Of a stretch of 64,000 bases of DNA, positions 26,686 through 35,466 are shown piece after piece (positions within the stretch are counted from its first letter, which is position 1; every line of letters begins with the position of its first letter). The stretch is from positions 434,001-498,000 of the forward strand of contig CAZEFE010000001.1 in NCBI GenBank assembly GCA_964511385.1. The letters are read 5' to 3'. This DNA is from CAILHX01 sp964511385 (GTDB taxonomy: Bacteria > Pseudomonadota > Gammaproteobacteria > Burkholderiales > Methylophilaceae). The notes under the pieces were generated by a model, which was given only the letters and a program-made list of their open reading frames with translations, made no database searches and was not told the DNA's origin. A program made the translations under genes and the position numbers.

Positions 26686-28410
26686 TTGAGCGCAGAACAC
26701 GCAAAAAATCCGGAAACCAGCCTCCATGTTGAAGCGGATCTGGTCCGGCACCTCTACAAGCACCTCCCGATCAGCCAGTTGGGGAGTGTCGGCGTGTTGC
26801 TGGCGATTGTGGTCGGCCTGTGGGAACAACTGCCTTCCGATTTTCTGCTGATCTGGGCGACCTTGCACACGGTGGTGACCCTGGGGCGCCTCGGGCTGCT
26901 GGTGGCGTTCCGCCGGCAGGACAACCTGGAGTCCGCGGAGAATGTGCGCGTTTGGGGTTATCGGTTTACGGTGGGTGCGCTGCAGGCCGGATTGGTCTGG
27001 GGCTGGGCGGCTTACCACATCATGGCCGTGGGCAGCATGGGCACGAGGGCGCTGGTGCTGTTTGCGCTGGGTGGCATCCTGGCTGGGGCGTCGCAGGCGA
27101 TAGCCTCGTGGATGAAAAGCTACTTTGCATTCTGTCTTCCGCTGCTGCTGCCCCCGGTGTTCTGGCTGGTGCTGCAAAATCAGGGCGAATATCAGGTGAT
27201 GGCACTGCTGATGCTGTTTTTTCTGGCGGCATCGGTGGTTATGGCGCGGGAACTGAACCGTACGCTGACGGCGTCATTCATGGTGCGTTATGAAAACCTG
27301 GGGTTGATCGAAAGCCTGGGCGACCAGGTCAGGACCCGGGAACGTACCGAGCAATCGTTGCGCGCCAATAACCACATCCTGGAAATGCTGGCGACACAAA
27401 ACTCCCCCCAGGTCGTGCTGGATTCCGTCTGCCGCATGGTGGAAGGACAATTGACCGGCGCAGTCGCCTCCATCCAGATGCAGGACGAAGCCGACCGGCG
27501 CCTGCGCGTAGTATCCGCCCCCAGCTTGCCGGACACGTTCCACCAGGTCATCAACAGCATGGTGTTGGAGCCGGGAGCGAAAAATTGCGCGATAGCGGTG
27601 CAGGACAACACGGCGGTGTTCGTTGAAAACATCGTCTTGGATCCGCTGTGGGCGAATTACCGGGATATTGCGCTGGCGCACCATATCCAGGCTTGCCACT
27701 GCGTGCCGATCCGCGATATGGCTGGGAATGCGATCGGCTCATTTTCGCTGTATTACAGCGAGCCGCACGTGCTGACCGGCGAGGAACTGGAATGCCTGCA
27801 ATCTGCCGCCAATCTGGCCGGGGTGGTGGTGGAGCGCACCAAAGCGGAACAGAAGCTGCACTTGATGGCGCACTACGACGCGCTGACCGGCTTGCCCAAC
27901 CGGACCTTGTTCATGGACCGGCTGAAGCAGACCCTGGCCTGGGCAAAGCGCAGCCGGCAGAAATTTGCCCTGCTGTTCATTGACCTGGACCGCTTCAAGG
28001 CGATTAATGATCTGTATGGGCATGGCACGGGCGACCTGGTGCTGCAGGAGGCGGCAAAGCGTTTGCGCAGCTGCGTCCGCGATGTGGACACGGCCGCGCG
28101 CATGGGCGGTGACGAGTTCACCGTGCTGATCTCCGATATCCGCGACAGTCGCGCACCGCTGATCGTCGCCAACAAGCTGATTGCGTCACTGTGCGAACCG
28201 ATCGAGATCGGCGACCATAGCTACAGCATCGGCGCCAGTGTCGGCGTCAGTATCTATCCTTCCGACGCCCGCGACGGCGACAAGCTGATCGGCATGGCGG
28301 ATGCGGCCATGTACCGCGCCAAGCAGATCGGCGGCAACATCAGCATTTATTATGCCTCCCAGGACGGGCGGGCGGACGGCACCACCGGCAGCGCCAAGCT
28401 AAGCGCGTGA
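26686..28410 (+). CDS. Membrane GAF-GGDEF diguanylate cyclase
   Basis: A 574-residue protein. The N-terminal region (about 30-190) has five or six membrane segments, a GAF-like domain covers about 225-385, and a GGDEF domain about 400-560. The active site is intact (MGGDEFTVL) and an inhibitory RxxD site lies five residues before it (RDVD), so it should make c-di-GMP with product feedback. A TTG at 26686 is the start offered by the frame; no clear ribosome binding site confirms it. Its 3' end overlaps the mxaL 3' end by 12 bases, tail to tail. Confidence 0.88.
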   Translation: MSAEHAKNPETSLHVEADLVRHLYKHLPISQLGSVGVLLAIVVGLWEQLPSDFLLIWATLHTVVTLGRLGLLVAFRRQDNLESAENVRVWGYRFTVGALQAGLVWGWAAYHIMAVGSMGTRALVLFALGGILAGASQAIASWMKSYFAFCLPLLLPPVFWLVLQNQGEYQVMALLMLFFLAASVVMARELNRTLTASFMVRYENLGLIESLGDQVRTRERTEQSLRANNHILEMLATQNSPQVVLDSVCRMVEGQLTGAVASIQMQDEADRRLRVVSAPSLPDTFHQVINSMVLEPGAKNCAIAVQDNTAVFVENIVLDPLWANYRDIALAHHIQACHCVPIRDMAGNAIGSFSLYYSEPHVLTGEELECLQSAANLAGVVVERTKAEQKLHLMAHYDALTGLPNRTLFMDRLKQTLAWAKRSRQKFALLFIDLDRFKAINDLYGHGTGDLVLQEAAKRLRSCVRDVDTAARMGGDEFTVLISDIRDSRAPLIVANKLIASLCEPIEIGDHSYSIGASVGVSIYPSDARDGDKLIGMADAAMYRAKQIGGNISIYYASQDGRADGTTGSAKLSA

Positions 28411-29367
28411 GCGCAGCAGGTGCCTGAGCAGTTGCAGCGGGTGCCGCGGCACATACGCGGCCAGCAATAACAAGCCCGCCAGCGCGGCAATGATCCAGCT
28501 TAAAGGGAATGGCGCCAGGTCGCGGCGTGCCGGCTTTTGCGCGCTCATTGCCGCCTGCACGCTTTGCAGGCTGTCGCCGGTCACGTAATTGGCGCCAATT
28601 TCTTTTGCCAGCGACTTCACGTAGTTCTGGTCCAGCCGGGAAATGTAGCGGTCGGACTCCGCGCCGGCCACGTTGTTGTCGCGGTTGCCGATGTTCTGCT
28701 CGGAAATCTGCGCAATGCCGGGCTGCAAGGCAAAGCTGTCGCCGGCCCAGTAGCCGATCAACTGGTTCTTGTCGTCGTATTTCGGGATCGCCGCGCCTTT
28801 GTCGCTGCCGATGCCCACAATCAGCCAGTCGCGGCCGCCCGGAAAACCGGACAGGTCGCGCGTGTTGAACACGTGCAGCCGCGGCGCTTCTTCACCGTCG
28901 GTAAAAAACACCACCTGCGCCGGTTCCGGCAGGGCGCGAACTGCGCGGTCTATGGACAGCATGCTTTCGCGGATGCGGCTGTTGCCGGACCAGGCCATGC
29001 GCCATTCCAGATGCTTGATGGTGTCCTGGATGGCGGAATAGTTGGCGCAGACTTCGATCGGCGTGAACAGCGGGTTGACGCTGACCCCGGCGAATGGCGC
29101 AATGCTGACGCGGGTGCCGCACGGCATGGAAGAAATCATCTCGCTCAGCATGCGGCGGGTGTACTGGATGCGGCTCGCCTTCTTGCCGCCCAGCGTCATG
29201 TCTTCCACGTTCATGCTTTGCGAAATGTCCACCACGATCAGGTAGCTGTAGATGTCGCGCTTCACCGGCACGCTGGGCTTGAACAGCGCCAGCAGCAGCA
29301 ATGCGAATGCGGCGGTCAGCAGCGCGGCATCGCGCCGGTGCGTCAGGTAGTCGATGACGGATTTCAC
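28399..29367 (-). CDS. mxaL: VWA-domain protein MxaL
   Basis: Last gene of the mxaRSACKL operon, 322 residues. Two hydrophobic segments bracket a von Willebrand A domain: one near 15-32 and one near 292-310. The MIDAS motif is VDISQSMN (about 46-53), with FTDGEE near 155. Known Mxa proteins of this set support calcium insertion and maturation of PQQ methanol dehydrogenase in the periplasm. The start is GTG in a GTGA overlap with the mxaK stop. It is closely similar to the separate gene at 35414-36409. Assignment is by operon order plus domain. Confidence 0.82.
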   Translation of the reverse strand: MKSVIDYLTHRRDAALLTAAFALLLLALFKPSVPVKRDIYSYLIVVDISQSMNVEDMTLGGKKASRIQYTRRMLSEMISSMPCGTRVSIAPFAGVSVNPLFTPIEVCANYSAIQDTIKHLEWRMAWSGNSRIRESMLSIDRAVRALPEPAQVVFFTDGEEAPRLHVFNTRDLSGFPGGRDWLIVGIGSDKGAAIPKYDDKNQLIGYWAGDSFALQPGIAQISEQNIGNRDNNVAGAESDRYISRLDQNYVKSLAKEIGANYVTGDSLQSVQAAMSAQKPARRDLAPFPLSWIIAALAGLLLLAAYVPRHPLQLLRHLLRSRA

Positions 29368-29927
29368 GGCAGCCCCACCGGAATGTTGCCCATGATCAGG
29401 CCGGGATTGGCTTCATCGCTGACCCCGGGCGTGGGCGTTGCCGGCAGCATGCTCAACACCCGGTCCAGGTTGTGGCGGGCGTCCCAGTGCGTGTGGTCCA
29501 GCTTCAACGATTGCACGTAGGCGGTTTTCGCCTGCCGCAGCAGGTACTCGGTTTCGTTGCGCACGGTAATGTCCTTGCCGTTGATCGCCAGGCCGCGCAA
29601 AAAGAAAATGTTGCCGATGTTGTACTGCACCGCAGAGCGCTGGTCGGCGTCGCCCAGTTCGGCCAGTTGCAGGAACAACAGCGAGGCGTCCTTGAACCGC
29701 GCCTTTTTCGCCAGCCAGTAGGCAGTATCGAAGCGCGCTTCGAACGTCTGCTTGTCGGTAACCGGCGGCTTGCCCTCTGTCACCGCTTGGTTGAACGCGC
29801 GGATCTGCTGGATGCGGTTGTACTGCAGCGCCGCGCCTGTCGCGCTGGCAACGGCGACGATGGTCAGCAGCCAGGTCAGCTTCCGTGCGCCGATGCGCCA
29901 TGCGTTTCCTTGTATGGTTAATGCCAT
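29364..29927 (-). CDS. mxaK: MxaK-like protein
   Basis: A 187-residue protein with one membrane anchor (about 14-33, LTWLLTIVAVASATGAALQY) and a helical soluble domain carrying LLFLQLAELGDADQRSAVQYNIGNI and RQAKTAYVQSLKLDHTHWDARHNLDRVLSML, like a TPR repeat protein. MxaK holds the same position between mxaC and mxaL in methylotrophs. It overlaps mxaC by ten bases and mxaL by four. Likely a scaffold in the methanol dehydrogenase maturation complex; the biochemical role is not known. Confidence 0.8.
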   Translation of the reverse strand: MALTIQGNAWRIGARKLTWLLTIVAVASATGAALQYNRIQQIRAFNQAVTEGKPPVTDKQTFEARFDTAYWLAKKARFKDASLLFLQLAELGDADQRSAVQYNIGNIFFLRGLAINGKDITVRNETEYLLRQAKTAYVQSLKLDHTHWDARHNLDRVLSMLPATPTPGVSDEANPGLIMGNIPVGLP

Positions 29928-30892
29928 GTCCTGATCTCCAGATATTTAACGCCCAGCAGCAGCCCGATCATCAGCGCCGCCAGCAGGTAGCAATGCGTGG
30001 CGTAGTCCGTGCCGGGGATTTCTTCAAGGTAGCGAATAGGTTTTTTTTCCTTCTGGTTGATGTCGTCGATCGCCTGCGCCAGCGACTTGGGGTCGTCCGC
30101 CTCGTAAGCGTTGAACGGCGAGCGCAAGGTCTTGAAGTATTCGTACAGTTCCACTTCCGGCGGCGGCGCACGGTCGTTGTACTGCTGGGTCGTGTCGAAA
30201 ATGCTGATGCCGTTGGGCTGGCGCAGCACGATCCAGTACAGCGTGATGTGGAACTTGTCCAACCAGTCGCGGATTTTCTGCTGGGCATCGATGCCCACGC
30301 GGCCCGCGCCGTCGGACAGCAGGATGATTGCGCGCGAACCGGAATCCGGGATGTTTTCGAACAGCGTGGTGCCCGCAGTCAGGCCCGCGCCGATATTGGT
30401 CTGGAACAGGGCCGAGCCGCCCGCCGCCTGGATCGCCGCCTGGATCGCCTCGCGGTTTTGCGTCAGCGGCAGCACATGCATGGCGGAATTGCTGAAGGTG
30501 ATCATACCGAACATGTCGTTTTTGCGCTGGTTGACGAAGTTTGTCATCAAACGGCTGGCCGCGGCGGATTTGGTTTCCCCGGCGCGTCCCTGGGCGGCGC
30601 CGGAGAACGGGTCGTCCATGCTGGCGCTGCGGTCCATGACCAGCGCCAATTGCGCGCCTTCGCCGATGCGCGGGACTTTCTGCGGTGCGCTATGCGGCCC
30701 GGCAACACCGAGGATGATGAACAGCAGGGCAACCACGGCCAGTATTTTCAGCAGCAGACCCATCAGGTCCGACAGCGGGTCGCCCGGCAGCAACTCCAGC
30801 CAGGAATACACCCGGCTGTGGCTGCGTTCCAGCACCAGCGGCAAGAACGCCAGCGGCAGCAGCAGCAATACCCAGGGCGTGCTGAAGCTCAT
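29918..30892 (-). CDS. mxaC: VWA-domain protein MxaC
   Basis: A 324-residue protein of the BatA/MxaC type: membrane segments near 5-20, 45-65 and 297-315 around a VWA domain with MIDAS motif MDRSASM (about 87-93) and ILLSDGAGR near 200. It corresponds to MxaC, needed for active methanol dehydrogenase in methylotrophs. Its ATG overlaps the mxaA stop by four bases. An A8 run occurs in the coding strand near the QKEKKP segment (about residue 285). It likely faces the periplasm and works with MxaL and MxaS. Confidence 0.82.
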   Translation of the reverse strand: MSFSTPWVLLLLPLAFLPLVLERSHSRVYSWLELLPGDPLSDLMGLLLKILAVVALLFIILGVAGPHSAPQKVPRIGEGAQLALVMDRSASMDDPFSGAAQGRAGETKSAAASRLMTNFVNQRKNDMFGMITFSNSAMHVLPLTQNREAIQAAIQAAGGSALFQTNIGAGLTAGTTLFENIPDSGSRAIILLSDGAGRVGIDAQQKIRDWLDKFHITLYWIVLRQPNGISIFDTTQQYNDRAPPPEVELYEYFKTLRSPFNAYEADDPKSLAQAIDDINQKEKKPIRYLEEIPGTDYATHCYLLAALMIGLLLGVKYLEIRTWH

Positions 30893-31833
30893 TTCAGGCC
30901 CCGCTCGACGTTGCGGCAGCTCAGGCAGAACTGGCGCAGCCAGGCTTCCGGCTGGGCCGGGTGGCGGGCTGCCGCCGCGTCAAAAAACACCGCGCGCGAC
31001 AGCGAGAAAAACTGCTCCAGTTCCGCTTTCAGCCCGGAAAACGCCGGCTTGCTGCTGATAAAGCTTTCGGCATTAAACACGCTGCTGCCGGCGCTGGTGT
31101 TGAGCGCCTGGTGCACGCGCTGTATCGCCTGCTGCAAGCCTTGTTCGGTGTCCTGCTGCTTGCGCAGCCGGCGCAGGTCGCGGTATGCCGTGGCGAACGG
31201 GCCGCCCATTCTCGGCAGCCAGGCGTGGCGGCCGAGAATGTAGAGCAGCCCGAGCAGGGCGCCGCCGAGGATGCCGAGCAGCACCTTCAGCGTCCGCTGC
31301 TCCGTGCTGTCATCCAGCAACAGCGGGCCGCGGAACGGGCTCATGTCCCGTTCAACCACCACCTGGCCGAAAATCGCCAGCGGTGAAATGCGGAAATTCC
31401 AGGACGGGATGCGGTATTCGAAGATTTCCTTGTTGCCGCTGAACTTGACCACTTCCGCCGGCAGGTTGGACGGCTTGGCCACTACGTTGGTAGTGAAGAC
31501 CTGGTAGGTCAGGTGCAGGGTATAGGTGGTGCTGTCGGCGTCGACGCTGGTTTCCTTGGAAATGTCGCGCAGTTCGATGCCGGAAACCTGGCCTTTCCAG
31601 CGCTTTTCGTAGCCGACGATGGGGAGCGAGGTATCCAGTAGCTGGTAGGGTTTTTTCACCGTCAGCCGGATGGTGCGCGAAAGCCGGTCACCCACCACGT
31701 AGCCTACGGCACGGTCAGGCTCTATGGTCTGGATGCTGACGCGCGGGTCCTGCGGTGGCTCGTCCGACACGGGAGTTTCCGCCATGCCGGGCTGGCTGGC
31801 ACTCAACAATAGCAGTAGCAGTAGTTTTTTCAT
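30889..31833 (-). CDS. mxaA: MxaA-like protein
   Basis: A 314-residue protein with a signal peptide (about 1-18), a periplasmic beta-rich domain to about residue 185, one membrane span (about 190-207, LGILGGALLGLLYILG) and a cytosolic helical tail with about 100 residues. MxaA is implicated in calcium incorporation into methanol dehydrogenase. The position after mxaS and before mxaC is as in Methylophilus and Methylobacterium. The ATG overlaps the mxaS stop (ATGA). Family recognition rests on layout and operon place. Confidence 0.8.
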   Translation of the reverse strand: MKKLLLLLLLSASQPGMAETPVSDEPPQDPRVSIQTIEPDRAVGYVVGDRLSRTIRLTVKKPYQLLDTSLPIVGYEKRWKGQVSGIELRDISKETSVDADSTTYTLHLTYQVFTTNVVAKPSNLPAEVVKFSGNKEIFEYRIPSWNFRISPLAIFGQVVVERDMSPFRGPLLLDDSTEQRTLKVLLGILGGALLGLLYILGRHAWLPRMGGPFATAYRDLRRLRKQQDTEQGLQQAIQRVHQALNTSAGSSVFNAESFISSKPAFSGLKAELEQFFSLSRAVFFDAAAARHPAQPEAWLRQFCLSCRNVERGLK

Positions 31834-32693
31834 GAGGAAACGAATTGGAAAAAGTATTCGGAAAGCGCGTCGGCATCAAAACCGTCTTCCACAAAAAACG
31901 GCGGCATGTTGTGGCGCATGAGCACGTTGCTGAGCGCCTGGCGGCGCTCGGCAAACGATTGCAGGATTTTTTGCCGCAGCGAACTGCGCAGGAACAGGGT
32001 GCGCCGCGCGCCGGTTTCGCTGTCGGCCACGCTGGCAATGCCGAATTCCGGCAAGGAGCGATATTCGGCGGCATCCCACAGCACCATCGGCACCACATGG
32101 TGACGCACCAGCGGCGTCAGCGCGCGTTCCAGCATCTCCAGCGGCACGTGGAAATCGGACACCAGGAAGATCAGCGAGCGCTCGCGGGAAATGTAATCGC
32201 CAACCTCCAGCAGCGCCTTTGCGCCGGTGTTGTGCGGGTGGAACCCGGTCAGCCGCTCGGCAACGTCGAGCGCGCCGTGCAGGCGGGTGCTGGCGGTGAG
32301 CAGCCAGTCTTCGCGGATCTGGTCGTCAAAACCGATAAAGCCGAACGGATCGTTGATGCGGTGGGCCGAATAAGCAACCGATGCGGTGATTTCCGATGCC
32401 AGCGCCAGCTTGCGCTGGCGCCCGGAAAAGCTCATGGAGCCGGACAGGTCGCAGATGACGTAAACCGGGATGGAGCTTTTTTGGTTGAAAATCCGCACGT
32501 AGACCTGGTCGAACGGGTCGCGGATGGTCTGGCGCAAATCGATGCGGCGCGGATCGGGGTGCGCGATCAGCGGTGCGTGGTTGCGGAACTCCATGCCCAG
32601 CCCGGTCTGGCTGCTTTCGTGCCGCCCCGGGTGGCGCCCACGCGAGCGCCAGCCGATGTGGTAGGTGAATTCCTTTGCGGTCTGCGGAATCAT
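31830..32693 (-). CDS. mxaS: MxaS-like DUF58 protein
   Basis: A 287-residue soluble protein with a DUF58/VWA-like core: the MIDAS-like motif CDLSGSM lies near residue 86, with IDLRQTIRDPFDQVYVRIF before it and LIFLVSDFHVPLEML after it. It pairs with MoxR-type ATPases in many bacteria and is MxaS in methanol dehydrogenase operons. The ATG at 32693 lies ten bases after the mxaR stop; an in-frame TTG at 32717 would overlap mxaR and is an alternative. Role: maturation of the dehydrogenase together with MxaR. Confidence 0.83.
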   Translation of the reverse strand: MIPQTAKEFTYHIGWRSRGRHPGRHESSQTGLGMEFRNHAPLIAHPDPRRIDLRQTIRDPFDQVYVRIFNQKSSIPVYVICDLSGSMSFSGRQRKLALASEITASVAYSAHRINDPFGFIGFDDQIREDWLLTASTRLHGALDVAERLTGFHPHNTGAKALLEVGDYISRERSLIFLVSDFHVPLEMLERALTPLVRHHVVPMVLWDAAEYRSLPEFGIASVADSETGARRTLFLRSSLRQKILQSFAERRQALSNVLMRHNMPPFFVEDGFDADALSEYFFQFVSS

Positions 32694-32703
32694 GTGCGCA
32701 GCT

Positions 32704-33720
32704 TTAAGGTACGGCAACGGCTTGTATGGTATTGCTCAGCAGTTCGCGCGCGATTTCGGTGCGGCGCAACTCGTACACCGGGCTGAACACCAGCCGGTGC
32801 GCCACCGTTTCGTGATACACCGCGTGAATATCTTCCGGCAGCACCGAATCGCGGCCGTTCAGCCACGCGTTCACGCGCGCCGCGCGCATCATCATGCTCA
32901 TGCCGCGCGGGCTGGCGCCGGCGAGGATCAGCCGGTTAACGTCGATGTCGTGCACCTTGATGCCGAACTGCGACGGGTGTTTGGTGGCGCGCCACAAATC
33001 CAGCGTGTACTGGCGCAGCCGGGGAGTGGCCTGCACGTGATCCTGCAGCACGGTGGAGATGCGGTTGAGCTGGTCGAAATGCAGCACATCGGGCTGCACG
33101 TTTTCCACCAGTTTGTCGGCGTTGTGGTAACGCGTGTCGAACACCAGCGATTCCATCAGCGCAGCGTCATCCGGCACCACGATGGGGATTTCCATCATGA
33201 ACCGGTCGCGCGCGGCGGAGGGGATTTCGAAGGTTTCCTCCTTCTCCACCTGGTTGCGGTCGGCGAATACCAGCATGTGCGGGAAGTGGTGCTCCTTGTT
33301 GAAGGCCGACAGCGTGCGCTCGGCCATCACGCGCAGCAGCAGCGAGTGCACTTGCGGCCGGGCACGGTTGATTTCGTTGAAGAAGAACACCGCCAGGTTT
33401 TCGCCGCTTCGCAGCAGCGGGCCGGCATCCACGTGCGGGCGGCCGTCCTCGCCCAGGTAGGTGTGGTACACCAGGTCATTGGGCATCAGGTCGATGGTGC
33501 CTTCGATGCGCTCGTACCCGCCGCCGATGCCGCGAGTAAAGGCGCGCAGCAGCGTGGTTTTGCCCACGCCGACGTCGCCTTCCAGCAGCACGTGCCCGCG
33601 GGAGAAAATCGCGGTGGTAATCAGGCGGATCGGGCGTTGCTGCCCCACGACCACCTTGTTGATTTCGGATTCAAGCTTGAGCGCGTGTTCGCGCCAATCG
33701 GCGAGCTGGTTGTCCAACAT
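32704..33720 (-). CDS. mxaR: MoxR-family AAA ATPase MxaR
   Basis: A 338-residue AAA+ ATPase heading the mxa operon. Walker A is GDVGVGKTT near residue 47. The Walker B segment reads AVFFFNEINRARP, where MoxR proteins normally have a D before the E; here it is N. Sensor and arginine regions (AARDRFMM, GASPRGMSMMMRAARVNAWL) are present. The ATG at 33720 follows AGGGAG. MoxR/MxaR acts as a chaperone-like ATPase for methanol dehydrogenase assembly. A 20-base palindrome lies just upstream. Confidence 0.85.
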   Translation of the reverse strand: MLDNQLADWREHALKLESEINKVVVGQQRPIRLITTAIFSRGHVLLEGDVGVGKTTLLRAFTRGIGGGYERIEGTIDLMPNDLVYHTYLGEDGRPHVDAGPLLRSGENLAVFFFNEINRARPQVHSLLLRVMAERTLSAFNKEHHFPHMLVFADRNQVEKEETFEIPSAARDRFMMEIPIVVPDDAALMESLVFDTRYHNADKLVENVQPDVLHFDQLNRISTVLQDHVQATPRLRQYTLDLWRATKHPSQFGIKVHDIDVNRLILAGASPRGMSMMMRAARVNAWLNGRDSVLPEDIHAVYHETVAHRLVFSPVYELRRTEIARELLSNTIQAVAVP

Positions 33721-33751
33721 GGTTCTCCCTGAGTGTGGGTTGTTTTTTGTG

Positions 33752-33771
33752 AATATACAGACCTGTATATT
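33752..33771. promoter_or_regulatory. Palindrome upstream of mxaR
   Basis: AATATACAGACCTGTATATT: perfect 9-base arms around a two-base centre, 31 bases upstream of the mxaR ATG. It sits between mxaR and the four-helix membrane gene, both transcribed leftwards. It is a good operator candidate for the mxa operon. It differs from a LexA box because the CTGT and ACAG halves point outward. Confidence 0.5.
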
Positions 33772-33818
33772 TCTCTGCAAGTGGTTTTAACAAAAACTTG
33801 CTTGCAGGCCCGGCAATA

Positions 33819-34268
33819 TTATTTAAACGTAGACCGGAAAATGATAACAGCACCTTTGCCGAAGCCATAGCTGGTGGTGAGGATGCTGGCGAACAGGTAG
33901 ATGCCGTACACCTGCGCCCAGGTGCCGATCGAAGGCACTGAGTTTGCCAGCGTCGGGTCCAGCGCCGGGAAAATCGCCTGCAGCAGGAACAGGCTGGAAT
34001 TGGTGAACGCGCCCACCACCATCGCCCAGCGCACGTGCCAGGGCAGCGGCACCTTGGCCGCATAAAAACCCAGGATCAGCGCGCTCATCAGCAGGAAATC
34101 GATGTGCGCCTGCAATAGCCGCGTGAATTTGCCTGCGAAAATGACATCAATATACGGTGCCTTGTTGTACAGCCCCACCATACACCACGCCAGTAGCAGC
34201 GCCATCAAGATCCATAATGTCGCGCCCCGGAGCAATACGACGTTGCCTGCGTGTTTCGTGTCCTGCAT
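33819..34268 (-). CDS. Four-helix membrane protein, unknown function
   Basis: A 149-residue protein with four hydrophobic segments (about 12-32, 55-72, 85-102 and 118-140). AAGGAGAT precedes the ATG, so translation is likely. The second helix begins with LLQAHIDFLLMSALILGFYA and the third contains VVGAFTNSSLFLLQAI; the histidine and asparagine placement is loosely like styrene oxide isomerase (StyC), a heme membrane protein of similar size. This is only a weak resemblance. It lies just upstream of mxaR and is divergent from the AraC regulator gene, which may control it. Confidence 0.6.
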   Translation of the reverse strand: MQDTKHAGNVVLLRGATLWILMALLLAWCMVGLYNKAPYIDVIFAGKFTRLLQAHIDFLLMSALILGFYAAKVPLPWHVRWAMVVGAFTNSSLFLLQAIFPALDPTLANSVPSIGTWAQVYGIYLFASILTTSYGFGKGAVIIFRSTFK

Positions 34269-34473
34269 GTTGATCTCCTTATATGTGATGTGTGTTATGG
34301 CATGGCGAACCCGTGCCTGGCCCAGTATGCGGATAATGCGCGGTTACCCGCCTGCCCGAGGCGGCACCGCCACTTGACTGAAACGGTGGTTTGCCGGTTT
34401 ACACTGAAGATTCATGCGCTTAACATGCGTGACGGCGCAAGAAATAACGAATCGGCCCGACAGGAGTGTTCCG

Positions 34474-35466
34474 ATGGAGATGCAACCCGCAGCAGTGACT
34501 AGACCGGCAAACCGAGCGTACGGCTTCACCGTTTCAACTGCCGACGTTGCGCCGCGCGACCGGCGCGAATGGCTGCAGGATGTGATCCGCCGCGAATACA
34601 CCCGGGTCGAGGTCACGCCGCTGCGTGATGGGCAGTTGTTCAACGAAATGACGTTTTATGAATGGGAAAAACTGCGCCTGTCGGTGGTGCACTCCAACGC
34701 GCTTGTCCTCAATCGTCTGGCGCACGAGCCGTACCACACCAGCCAGGATAACTATTTCGGCGTCATCTCCTTGAACGGCGATTACCGGCTGGAGCAGAAT
34801 GGCCGCGAAGCCGTGCTGCAACCCGGCGACATGACTATCTACGACGCCACCCAGCCGCACCGCCTGCAATGCTCCAACCACTTCACCAAGCTTATCGTGG
34901 CTATCCCCCGCGCCATGATGCGCGACCGCCTGGCCGGTATCGAGCATTGCACCGCGCTGTGCATTCCTGGCAGCACAGGCGTTGGCGCGGTGGCGAGCGG
35001 CTTCATCCGCAATGTCGCGCTGCAGGCCGGGACGATGGATGCCGATGCTTTTGCCGCGTTGTCCGAACATGCGCTGGATATGTTTACCTTAGGCTTGGCT
35101 TCCGTCCGCCCGCAGGATTTCACGTTATCGCGCAGCCGTTCACTGTCGCTGCAGCGGGTCAAGGATTTTGTCGAGCGCCACCTCGCCGACCCCGCGCTGG
35201 ATACGGCCAAAGTTGCGGCGGGTACCAGGCTGTCCGCGCGTTACATCAACGACCTGTTCCGCGATGCCGAGACATCGCTGATGCGCTACGTCTGGCAGCG
35301 CCGTCTGGAACACTGCCGGGCGGATATGCTCAGCCCGCTGCACACCGGCCGCCGTATTTCCGAGATCGCCCTGCGCTGGGGCTTCAACGATCTGTCGCAT
35401 TTCAGCCGCGCTTTCAAGTTGCGGTTTGGCTGTGCGCCGCGGGAGATGCGCCAGGATTTCCCCTAG
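34474..35466 (+). CDS. AraC-family transcriptional regulator
   Basis: A 330-residue activator. The N-terminal AraC-binding-like domain (about 55-190) is followed by a C-terminal double HTH (about 230-327) with LDTAKVAAGTRLSARYINDL and RRISEIALRWGFNDLSHFSR, ending FKLRFGCAPREMRQ. The layout is like FeaR and related regulators of amine or aromatic use. The ATG at 34474 has CAGGAG upstream. It is divergent from the four-helix membrane gene over 205 bases, and its 3' end overlaps the mxaL paralog by 53 bases. Effector unknown. Confidence 0.88.
   Translation: MEMQPAAVTRPANRAYGFTVSTADVAPRDRREWLQDVIRREYTRVEVTPLRDGQLFNEMTFYEWEKLRLSVVHSNALVLNRLAHEPYHTSQDNYFGVISLNGDYRLEQNGREAVLQPGDMTIYDATQPHRLQCSNHFTKLIVAIPRAMMRDRLAGIEHCTALCIPGSTGVGAVASGFIRNVALQAGTMDADAFAALSEHALDMFTLGLASVRPQDFTLSRSRSLSLQRVKDFVERHLADPALDTAKVAAGTRLSARYINDLFRDAETSLMRYVWQRRLEHCRADMLSPLHTGRRISEIALRWGFNDLSHFSRAFKLRFGCAPREMRQDFP

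Noticed and set aside
29885..31243. 452-codon plus-strand frame across mxaC and mxaA
   Set aside because: The minus-strand genes overlap in a coherent operon with VWA motifs; the plus frame has none.
33752..33771. LexA/SOS box
   Set aside because: The CTGT and ACAG half-sites are in the opposite order and spacing from a LexA box.
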